Below the pieces are notes generated by a model, which was not told where the DNA came from, made no database searches, and worked only from the letters and a program-made list of their open reading frames with translations. The translations under genes and the position numbers were made by a program. Shown here in pieces: positions 22,853-29,641 of a stretch of DNA of 34,079 bases. The first letter of the stretch is position 1, and the number at the start of each line of letters is the position of its first letter. Origin of the DNA: an uncultured Planctomycetaceae bacterium (lineage in GTDB: Bacteria > Planctomycetota > Planctomycetia > Pirellulales > Pirellulaceae); assembly GCA_903927685.1 (NCBI GenBank), contig CAIYOB010001269.1, positions 1 through 34,079 on the forward strand. The letters are read 5' to 3'.

Positions 22853-23746
22853 GTGCCAGTGTCCCAACGCCTCACCGCGACTCACCACTTCGATCTGCGG
22901 ACCGCCCTGCATCTGGCTTCGGCGGCCGAGTTGGTCTACGCGGAGCCCGGGTTGGTCGAGCAGACCGTGCTGAACAGTTGGAGGTATGCGGAGTTCCTGT
23001 TCCTGGATGTCGAGTCCACGCAATGCCTTGTCGCGGCCGATCCGCAGTCGATCCTGGTCTGTTTCCGCGGCACGGAAGCGGAACGTCTGGAGGATTGGAT
23101 GGCGGACCTGGATTTCAGTCTGGTCCCCGGCCCGTGGGGCGGGCGCGTCCACGAGGGCTTTTACGACGCGCTGAGTTGTGTGTGGCACCTGTTGGACAAC
23201 GAGGTGCGGCGGCTCCAGGACGCGATCCCGCGGCGGCTGTGGGTTACGGGACACAGTTTGGGGGCGGCTCTGGCGGCCTTGAGTGTGGCGCGGTGGTGCG
23301 AGGCGCGCTGTCCCGTGGCCGGGCTGTACACGTTTGGCCAGCCGCGGACGGGGGACAGCGACTTTGCCCGGAGCTTCGATTTTGCCTTTCGGCCCTTCGC
23401 CTTTCGGGTCGTCAATCATCTGGATGTCATCACGCGTGCGCCGCCCCGTTCGCTCGGTTACCAGCATTTGGGCACGTTCGTCTACTTGACGGACTCCGGG
23501 GCCGTCTCCGACGATATCGGCTGGTGGCAGCGGTTCCTCACCGGCTGGAGCGGCGCCGTCGAATCCATCCTGGACTGGGGCCAGCAAGGACTCGCCGACC
23601 ACCGCATGGCCAATTACCGGCAGCAGATCGCTGCGGCGCTGCGGCGGCAAAGCGATTCCGGGGTGGCTTCTGCTGCAGCGTCCCTCGACCAGCCCACAGC
23701 CCCGACAGCTGCGACACGACTCAAGCCGCGGCGTCGGGCCGCCTGA
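22853..23746 (+). CDS. Class 3 lipase-fold alpha/beta hydrolase
   Basis: A 297-residue hydrolase of the fungal-type (class 3) lipase family. The nucleophile elbow GHSLG is at 133-137 (S135), the catalytic aspartate is probably D191 in NHLDVITRAPP, and the histidine is probably H250 in ADHRMANY. FRGTE (71-75) and VHEGFYDAL (99-107) are family motifs around the oxyanion region. There is no signal peptide at the N-terminus (MPVSQRLTATHHFDL), so it may act in the cytoplasm or be released another way. The start is GTG at 22853 with GAGG about 9 bases upstream. The basic tail after residue 265 is variable. The pilT-like gene follows 31 bases later, possibly in the same transcript. Confidence 0.87.
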   Translation: MPVSQRLTATHHFDLRTALHLASAAELVYAEPGLVEQTVLNSWRYAEFLFLDVESTQCLVAADPQSILVCFRGTEAERLEDWMADLDFSLVPGPWGGRVHEGFYDALSCVWHLLDNEVRRLQDAIPRRLWVTGHSLGAALAALSVARWCEARCPVAGLYTFGQPRTGDSDFARSFDFAFRPFAFRVVNHLDVITRAPPRSLGYQHLGTFVYLTDSGAVSDDIGWWQRFLTGWSGAVESILDWGQQGLADHRMANYRQQIAAALRRQSDSGVASAAASLDQPTAPTAATRLKPRRRAA

Positions 23747-23777
23747 GACGTGTGCCTTCGAGACAGCATCCAGATCC

Positions 23778-24866
23778 ATGAACGACTCGACGAGAACTGC
23801 CTGTCCGGAACCGCTGCAGAACTGGCTGATCCAGGCGGCCGACTCCGGGGCGTCGGACTTGCACCTGGTGGTCGCGCATCCGCCCGTGCTGCGGCTGCAC
23901 GGCGACTTGCGGGAATTGGCGGCGCCGCCACTGGACGCGGACGCAGTCCAAGGACTGCTTGAGCCGCTCTGCCCGCCGCATGCACTGGCCTGCTTCCGGA
24001 CGGACAAGAACGTCGATTTCGCCTTCGAGTTGAGCAGGCCGGGAACGACGCATCGGTTCCGCGCCAATTACTTTCTGAGCAGCCAGCAGTGGGGCGCGTG
24101 TTTCCGGGTCATCCCGACGCAGATTCCCGATTTCCAGTGGGCCGGATTCCCGGAAGACCTCGCCCGGCGCTTGGCCCACTATCGCAATGGCCTGGTGCTG
24201 TTCTGCGGCGTCGCCGGTTCGGGCAAGACCACGTCGCTGGCGATGATCGTCAACCTCTTGAATCAGGAGGGCGGCTATCGGATCATCACGGTCGAACAGC
24301 CGGTGGAGTATATCTTTTCCCGCACGCCGCACTCGGTCGTGACCCAACGCGAGGTCGGCCTGGACGTCAACACGTTTGCCGACGGACTGAAGTTCGGACT
24401 CCGCCAGGACCCGGACGTCATCCTGGCCGGAGAGATCCGCGATCAGGAGACCGCCCAAGTCGCGCTGAGCGCGGCCGAGACGGGTCACCTCGTGTTCTCG
24501 ACGCTGCACACGCGCGACGCCAAGGGCGCGATCTCGCGGTATGCCGACCTGTTTCCCCAGGACGTCCAACGCGAAATCCGGTCCCAGCTTTCGTTCAGCT
24601 TGCGGGCCGTGGTCAGCCAGCACTTGCTGCCCAGCATCCACAAGGGCGATAAACGGGTGCTCGCCCTGGAAGTGATGTACAACACAGCGCCCATCGCCGC
24701 GGCCATTCGCTTTGGCAAAATCGAGTCGATCGACAATAACATCCTGACGGGCCGCAACGAAGGAATGGTGACGCTGGACGAGTCCATCCGGCGACTGCTG
24801 AACGACGGGCTCATCAGCCGCGAAACGGCCGAACACTACGTCAGCTCGGCGGATCGGCTCTATTGA
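23778..24866 (+). CDS. PilT/PilU-type type IV pilus retraction ATPase
   Basis: A 362-residue secretion-type ATPase. Walker A is GVAGSGKTT (144-152), the Asp box is ITVEQPVEYIF (170-180), Walker B is DVILAGEIRD (213-222) and the His box is GHLVFSTLHT (236-245). The N-terminal domain (ASDLHLVVAHPPVLRLHGDL) and the overall length fit PilT rather than the longer PilB. The C-terminal AIRNLIRE motif of PilT is replaced by AIRFGKIESI, so it may be a PilU-like paralogue. PilT-type enzymes depolymerise pili and drive twitching motility. No pilin or pilB gene is in the window, so it is an isolated locus. The tandem hairpins downstream may end its transcript. Confidence 0.88.
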   Translation: MNDSTRTACPEPLQNWLIQAADSGASDLHLVVAHPPVLRLHGDLRELAAPPLDADAVQGLLEPLCPPHALACFRTDKNVDFAFELSRPGTTHRFRANYFLSSQQWGACFRVIPTQIPDFQWAGFPEDLARRLAHYRNGLVLFCGVAGSGKTTSLAMIVNLLNQEGGYRIITVEQPVEYIFSRTPHSVVTQREVGLDVNTFADGLKFGLRQDPDVILAGEIRDQETAQVALSAAETGHLVFSTLHTRDAKGAISRYADLFPQDVQREIRSQLSFSLRAVVSQHLLPSIHKGDKRVLALEVMYNTAPIAAAIRFGKIESIDNNILTGRNEGMVTLDESIRRLLNDGLISRETAEHYVSSADRLY

Positions 24867-24913
24867 CCGCCGGACGAGCATACGACACGTTCGTCGTGCC
24901 CACCGGAGCCCGA

Positions 24914-25028
24914 AGCGCCAGCGAGTGGGAGGCGACCCTCTCGCTGGCGCTCGACCGCGTGACCCGTCGGTGCGCAGGTAGTCCGAAGCGCAAGCGAGTG
25001 AGAGGCGACCCTCTCGCTGGCGCTTCGG
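24914..25028. repeat. Tandem pair of long hairpin repeats
   Basis: Two related hairpins lie in direct repeat. The first has 12-bp perfect arms (24914-24925 and 24940-24951) and the second has 16-bp arms with one mismatch (24983-24998 and 25013-25028). Both share the core AGCGAGTG-GAGGCGACC-CTCGCTGGCGCT and a 12 to 14-base spacer. They begin 48 bases after the PilT-like stop and precede the small secreted-protein gene in the same direction, so they could terminate or protect the first transcript. Confidence 0.7.
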
Positions 25029-25082
25029 GTTACAGTGGGCCGCTCAAGGCTCCGCGTCCGACACCAGCGCCGGCGCGCCCCC

Positions 25083-25110
25083 TTGACACCGCCCATTCAG
25101 TCCGTAAGCT
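25083..25110 (+). promoter_or_regulatory. Possible sigma-70-type promoter for the small secreted protein gene
   Basis: An exact TTGACA (-35) at 25083-25088 is followed after 16 bases by TAAGCT (25105-25110), a poor -10 match. It sits about 90 bases before the ATG at 25203 and just after the hairpin pair. The -35 match is good but chance occurrence cannot be excluded. Confidence 0.3.
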
Positions 25111-25202
25111 TTTCCCAGTTTCGCCAGCTTGTCAGCTGCGGTCTGCCGTCAGCTAGTCAGCCTGCCTTTGATTTCCTTCCCGCCATTGAGAGAGGACCTT
25201 CC

Positions 25203-25595
25203 ATGCGTGCTCTGTTGCTACTCGCCGTACTGGCGACATTCGCCTCCGTCACTTCGTCTGTCGAGGCCCAGTGGTTGCGCTCGCGCCGCTCCTCGAGCTG
25301 CGCCAATGGACAGTGCGGCCTGAATTCCTCGGCCGCGGCGGCCGAGGAAGCAACCGAGTCGCAGCCTGCGGCCACGGAAGCTCCGGCGGCCACGGAAGCT
25401 CCGGCCACCCCGGCGGCTCCAGAAACCCCGCCCGCCCCGGCCGCAGATCCCGCCCCGGCAGCTCCCGCGGCGGCCGCACCCGCCGCACCCCAAGCCGAAC
25501 CGTCGCGAACGGCCAGCGTCAGCTCGTCGCGGACTCGCTCGGCCAACGACGCCGGCGGGGGCCGTTTCTGGCGACGCCTCCGCAGCCGGCTGTAA
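25203..25595 (+). CDS. Small secreted Ala/Pro-rich protein, function unknown
   Basis: A 130-residue protein that I do not recognise. A clear signal peptide (MRALLLLAVLATFASVTSSVEA) is followed by QWLRSRRSSSCANGQCGL, which has a C-x-N-G-x-C pair that could form a small disulfide loop. The middle 70 residues are nearly all Ala, Pro, Glu and Thr with short internal repeats (ATEAPAATEAPA), and the tail is Arg-rich (RFWRRLRSRL). The composition suggests an extended, unstructured exported protein, perhaps bound to the wall or to nucleic acid through its basic end. The ATG at 25203 has GAGAGGA upstream. The frame extends back to 25035 without a sensible N-terminus. The gene converges on the DUF1080 gene. 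Confidence 0.7.
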   Translation: MRALLLLAVLATFASVTSSVEAQWLRSRRSSSCANGQCGLNSSAAAAEEATESQPAATEAPAATEAPATPAAPETPPAPAADPAPAAPAAAAPAAPQAEPSRTASVSSSRTRSANDAGGGRFWRRLRSRL

Positions 25596-25631
25596 GGTCC
25601 CGGATCCGTGCGCCGTCAACGCGAGATGTCA

Positions 25632-25718
25632 GGGTGCCTGAGGTCGAGCGCAGCGAGCCCTCAGAGGTGAAAACTGGGGGCTCGCCACTCGTACCTCGTG
25701 GCTCGACCCCAGGCACCC
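25632..25718. repeat. Nested palindromic element, copy B
   Basis: Outer arms at 25632-25649 and 25701-25718 are complementary over 18 bp with one mismatch, and inner arms GCGAGCCC (25653-25660) and GGGCTCGC (25678-25685) are perfect. Read on the minus strand it matches copy A (11164-11246) through the outer arm, CCACGAGG and the GGCGAGCCCCCA segment. It lies between the convergent small secreted-protein and DUF1080 genes, a usual place for REP-like elements. Confidence 0.75.
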
Positions 25719-25787
25719 CGATTCTTGGACTTGCCGACGGTCCAAACGCGTCAGGGCCAATTCCGAACTCCAGCCGCTCAAGACCCG

Positions 25788-27161
25788 CTACAGTTCGCGG
25801 ATAAAGATATTGCGGAACTGCACCAGGGACGGCGGACTCGTCCACTGGCCGTCTTTCCTGCTGCCGTGGTGTTGGAGCGCCAAGGCGCCGCGCTCCGGCA
25901 GACCGGGGATGGTGACGCCGGGCAGGACCGGCGTGCCGTTGAGCAACACCTTGACGGTGCTGCCGCGGACGGTGATGTCGAACCGATTCCACTGGCCTAC
26001 GGGCTGATCGGCCTTGACCCGGGGCGTCACGCCCGCGCGGACTTCGGGCGGCATGGCTGCGTCGCGGCGGACACCATACATCTCGCCGGAGCCAACGGGC
26101 CAGCACCAGATGTTCACCTGGTACTTGCCGCTGCCGCGGAGGTAGATGCCCGAATCCGAATCGGGCTGCGGATAGGGCTGGACCTTTCCGTCCGGGCCGA
26201 GCTCTTCGCTGCCGTCCGGCAGCACTTTGCAGGCGTGCGGATTCACGTAGGGCGTGGCCTTGATGCGCCAGTCCACGACCAGTTGAAAGTCGCCGAACTC
26301 GCGTTCGCTCCACAGGCTCTTGTCGCGGGCGGCGGACTCGCTTTCCGCGTCGTAGTCGATGATCTCGTCGACGACTTTCCAATGCCCATTGTCGCCCTCC
26401 GGGACCTTCCAGCCGCGGAGGTCGAGTCCGGTGAACAGTGGCACAAAGCCGTCGGCTTCGTTGGCGATTTCCTCAGGTTTCGGGTTCGTCGAGGGCAGTT
26501 CCTGGATCCGGATGTTGCGGAAAAGCGCCTCGGAGCCCTCGGATTCCAGCATCAGGTAGCCTTTCCGCGGCGAAGCGGCTTTCGCGACGGTCACCTCTTT
26601 GCCGTTCACGCTCAGGCTGATGTCGCCGTGGTTGGCGACCACGCGGTAGTGGTTCCATTCGGGCGACGACTTGGTCCGCTCTTCCTGCGGGAAGCTGCGT
26701 TGGCCGTTGGGCGAGATGCGGCCCGCGAGGGTCAGCGCGGCCCCATTCACGGCGAACAGGTCGCCGTGCGTCGAGTACCATTCGTTCTTGCCCGGGACAT
26801 TAAATCCGGGGTCCAGGATCTGGACCTCGATGCCGCGGGAGAACGCGGATCCCGCCACGGGCAGTCCGTCCGCCCAAATGAACAGGCCCGAATTGCCGCC
26901 GGACTTCAGGTGCCGCCACTCGAACTCGATGATGAAGTTCTCGTACATCTTCGCCGTGCGCAGCGTGCCGACCGGAGCGCCGCTGGTAACCAGCAGTCCG
27001 TCGCGCACCGTGAAGGTCTCGGGCGCGATGTTGCAGGGCACCCAGCCCGCCAAGTCTTTTCCGTTGAACAACGGGACGAAACCCGCCTCATCGGCAGCGC
27101 ACAGTGCGGACGCTGGGAGGCAGGCGAACACCAGCAGCAGGACCTTCAGTAACGGTTTCAT
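25788..27161 (-). CDS. Secreted tandem DUF1080 (3-keto-disaccharide hydrolase-type) protein
   Basis: A 457-residue secreted protein with a signal peptide (residues 1-22) and two successive DUF1080 domains, about 27-222 and 238-457. Each begins with the same motif, GFVPLFNGKDLAGWV and GFVPLFTGLDLRGWKV, and each contains the jelly-roll core seen in FIIEFEWRHLKSGGNSGLFIW and FQLVVDWRIKATPY...SGIYLRGSG. The family includes enzymes that cleave 3-keto-disaccharides after sugar oxidation, which fits the nearby exported Gfo/Idh/MocA oxidoreductases; many members are uncharacterised. The second domain has an insertion near residues 320-345 with PQPDSDSGIYLRG. The ribosome site GGAG lies 7 bases before the ATG at 27161. 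It converges on the small secreted-protein gene. Confidence 0.88.
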   Translation of the reverse strand: MKPLLKVLLLVFACLPASALCAADEAGFVPLFNGKDLAGWVPCNIAPETFTVRDGLLVTSGAPVGTLRTAKMYENFIIEFEWRHLKSGGNSGLFIWADGLPVAGSAFSRGIEVQILDPGFNVPGKNEWYSTHGDLFAVNGAALTLAGRISPNGQRSFPQEERTKSSPEWNHYRVVANHGDISLSVNGKEVTVAKAASPRKGYLMLESEGSEALFRNIRIQELPSTNPKPEEIANEADGFVPLFTGLDLRGWKVPEGDNGHWKVVDEIIDYDAESESAARDKSLWSEREFGDFQLVVDWRIKATPYVNPHACKVLPDGSEELGPDGKVQPYPQPDSDSGIYLRGSGKYQVNIWCWPVGSGEMYGVRRDAAMPPEVRAGVTPRVKADQPVGQWNRFDITVRGSTVKVLLNGTPVLPGVTIPGLPERGALALQHHGSRKDGQWTSPPSLVQFRNIFIREL

Positions 27162-27266
27162 GACGGTCTCCTCGGTCTTTCAGGTTGCGATTCACTACAG
27201 CATTCTTCCCGACGCCCGCCAGACGCAGGTCCATCGTCGGTTGCCAGGCAACTCAGGCCCGGCGGG

Positions 27267-28307
27267 TCAGTCCACGCGGCCCGTGGGCCCGAAGCCTCGG
27301 GACAGCAAACGCCCGTGCCAGATCAGGGACGCGTGGGGCAACTGTTGGCACGCCTTGCGATCGGGCGGACGATACTCGAACCGGAACATCGCACCCCACA
27401 GCCGATTGGCCTCGGTGCGTGCCAGCGAGACTGCCGCCTCGCCCGGCTTGTTCAGGTCCACGATGAACCAGGCCGGATCCTGAAAGTCGATCGGGATCGT
27501 GTGGATCTGGCCGGGGCGGAGCACCACGACGTCCTCCGGCTTGGCGTCGGGCACCGGCGCGCTGCGGCGCGCCCAGTCCCAACTGTCATCGTTAAAACGC
27601 TGGTCCGGCACCAAAGCCAGCGCGCGTCCGCCCGGCAAATCCACGATGGCCACGTCGTCCTCGCTGGCATTCAGCAAGTGGACCTTCGCCGAGACGAGGC
27701 CCCCGGGCGGCCCTGCCCCGGCCTCGCTCGTCTGCGGTCGGGACTCCAGTTCCAACCCGATCCCCACCGCGCTCCAGCGATGGTCCTTGATCACCGCCAA
27801 ACCGTTGCCCCCGATCGCGACCGCCATTTCCAGCGGGATCTGGACGCCGCCGCGGCTCCGCTGTAGTTCCAGGTCTTTCGCTCGGCCCTGCTCCAGGAAG
27901 TAGCCCTCGATCCCATACCGGACCCCGATCAGATTGCCGCGCCACCAAGGATTGGCTCGCCCACGCAGAAACAGGCCATCCGCCGGGCGGAGATCGGACA
28001 GCGACACGAGTTCCGCCAAGCCGTCTTCGGTCTCGCGCAGGACGGCATAAACCTTGGTGTCCCGCGGGACTGCCGGCGAGGCGTCGTCCGATACGGCGAG
28101 ACCGTCTCGCCAACTGGTCCGCGGGACGCGGGACACCTCGTAGTCGAGCCGGACGTAGTCGCCCCGCATGACGTCCCGCGGATCGAGGGGTGCCGTCCGC
28201 AAATACACCACCCGGCCCGTGCGCAACACCCACTCCCGCTCGGCCGCCATGTAGGCCAACACCAAGCCCTGCAGGAGCGCCGCAACCAAGGCCAGATACT
28301 TGCTCAT
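27267..28307 (-). CDS. GDYXXLXY-domain protein
   Basis: A 346-residue protein with an N-terminal membrane helix (MSKYLALVAALLQGLVLAYMA) and the family motif GDYVRLDY at about residues 49-56 (GDYXXLXY). The domain is known mainly as a partner of DUF2157 membrane proteins and its function is unknown. The C-terminal half after about residue 200 (LPGGRALALVPDQRFNDDSWDW, PAWFIVDLNKPGEAAVSL) is a separate beta-rich region that goes beyond the usual short GDYXXLXY protein. I place the start at 28307, where GGAGA precedes the ATG and the codon overlaps the stop of DUF2157 as ATGA. It is the last gene of a three-gene coupled unit. The long frame upstream is a shadow of DUF2157. Confidence 0.82.
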   Translation of the reverse strand: MSKYLALVAALLQGLVLAYMAAEREWVLRTGRVVYLRTAPLDPRDVMRGDYVRLDYEVSRVPRTSWRDGLAVSDDASPAVPRDTKVYAVLRETEDGLAELVSLSDLRPADGLFLRGRANPWWRGNLIGVRYGIEGYFLEQGRAKDLELQRSRGGVQIPLEMAVAIGGNGLAVIKDHRWSAVGIGLELESRPQTSEAGAGPPGGLVSAKVHLLNASEDDVAIVDLPGGRALALVPDQRFNDDSWDWARRSAPVPDAKPEDVVVLRPGQIHTIPIDFQDPAWFIVDLNKPGEAAVSLARTEANRLWGAMFRFEYRPPDRKACQQLPHASLIWHGRLLSRGFGPTGRVD

Positions 28308-29641
28308 CTCTTCTCCTCCGCCGGAACGACTTGGCGGCGAGCGTGCCGGTAGAAGAACCCCTCGGCGAACAGCACCCCGCCAATTAGCAGAAAGAGGAAC
28401 CCGCGGACCGCGAGGCTCTCGAACAGGTCGAAGTACCGCGCGGCCGTCAGGGCGATGAGCATCAACGAGCCCAGCAGCATGGGCCGTAGCGAACCCGCCC
28501 GGCAACCGCGGGCCATCCACATCACGGCCACCGCCAGGAACACCAGGTTGTAGACCGCGGCCGCGGCCCCGGCAGGGACTTCCAGGGCCCGCAGGGCCAA
28601 CAGTTGGGTGATCAGGGCAGTGAGCGGCAACAGCCAATCCTCCCACGAACAGTCACTCGGCCGGCCATCCCTGGACGGCGTCAGCCGACAGACACAGGCC
28701 ACGGCCACCCACCCCAGCACCGTCAGCGCTAACGGAATCCCGCGGTAGCACGTCACGACCTCCGAGGACGGCCCGCCCTGCTGCCACGGCTGCCAGCCTA
28801 AGCCTTCGTCGACGACGCTCGCAAACCCCAGGAAGTAGACGCTCAGCACGAAACCCAGCCAGCCGAAGAAGGCCCAGCCCCACTCACTGCCGGAGAACTG
28901 TGGCCGGCCACGCACCACCAGGCTCAACGCCACCAGCAGCGCGGACACGTTGATCAGGACCGGCAAGACCAGGTCCGTCCGGACTTCGCCCGCGTTGGCG
29001 AACACCGTCAACAGCAAGGCCCCCGTGCCCGCGAACCACAGCCAGGCGGACCGTGTCCGATACGCCAGGCCCAGACTGCCGACCAGCAGCACCAGCGGAG
29101 CCCAATGCACAGGAGTGTTGTATTCCCAGGCCTCGAGACAACCCCACACGGCCAGCAGCACCGTCGCCAACAGCCCGTGGGTCACGGAAGACAAGGCCCA
29201 GCCCATCGCCAGAACGCCCAGCCCCCAGATCAAGAAACCGTTGGGAAAGTGCTCTTCGATGTGATAGATCTGAGCGATCAACCAGATCCCGGCTCCGAAG
29301 AACATGCTTCCGAGCAGGCAGACCACTTCGCCCAGGTGCCAGCGCCAGTCCGTCCGCGTGCGGAGCCATAGGCCCGTCGCATGGGCCGCCGCCAGGATCC
29401 CGAAGATGATCGCCAGCTTGCCGAACTTGGGAATAACATGCCAGTTGTAGGCGCCCAGCAGGATCACGCCCAACCCGGCGACAATGGCTCCGATGCCGGA
29501 AAACAGGATCAGTCCCCAGGGAAGAGCGGCTCGGGGGGCGGGATAGAGGTCTCGGATCCGCGCCGCCTGGTCGCCGGAGATCAGGCCTTGGGCCGTCCAC
29601 CTCCCGAGTTGGTCGTACAGCCAGCGGACCTGGTCGCTCAT
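28304..29641 (-). CDS. DUF2157-family multi-spanning membrane protein
   Basis: A 445-residue membrane protein. The first 35 residues are soluble (VRWLYDQLGRWTAQGLISGDQAARIRDLY), matching the cytoplasmic start of DUF2157, and the rest holds about ten to twelve hydrophobic segments, including GLILFSGIGAIVAGLGVILLGAYNW and GIWLIAQIYHIEEHFPNGFLIWGLG, which is characteristic of the family. Function is unknown. The ATG at 29641 overlaps the upstream stop as ATGA and its own stop overlaps the GDYXXLXY start in the same way, so the three genes are translationally coupled. The open frame continuing to 30211 is a shadow of the dihaem gene. The DUF2157/GDYXXLXY pairing is known; the coupling to an HzsA-like gene is the unusual part. 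Confidence 0.86.
   Translation of the reverse strand: MSDQVRWLYDQLGRWTAQGLISGDQAARIRDLYPAPRAALPWGLILFSGIGAIVAGLGVILLGAYNWHVIPKFGKLAIIFGILAAAHATGLWLRTRTDWRWHLGEVVCLLGSMFFGAGIWLIAQIYHIEEHFPNGFLIWGLGVLAMGWALSSVTHGLLATVLLAVWGCLEAWEYNTPVHWAPLVLLVGSLGLAYRTRSAWLWFAGTGALLLTVFANAGEVRTDLVLPVLINVSALLVALSLVVRGRPQFSGSEWGWAFFGWLGFVLSVYFLGFASVVDEGLGWQPWQQGGPSSEVVTCYRGIPLALTVLGWVAVACVCRLTPSRDGRPSDCSWEDWLLPLTALITQLLALRALEVPAGAAAAVYNLVFLAVAVMWMARGCRAGSLRPMLLGSLMLIALTAARYFDLFESLAVRGFLFLLIGGVLFAEGFFYRHARRQVVPAEEKR

Noticed and set aside
24914..25028. Possible CRISPR-like repeat array
   Set aside because: Only two units are present, each is an inverted repeat, and there are no regular spacers or cas genes.
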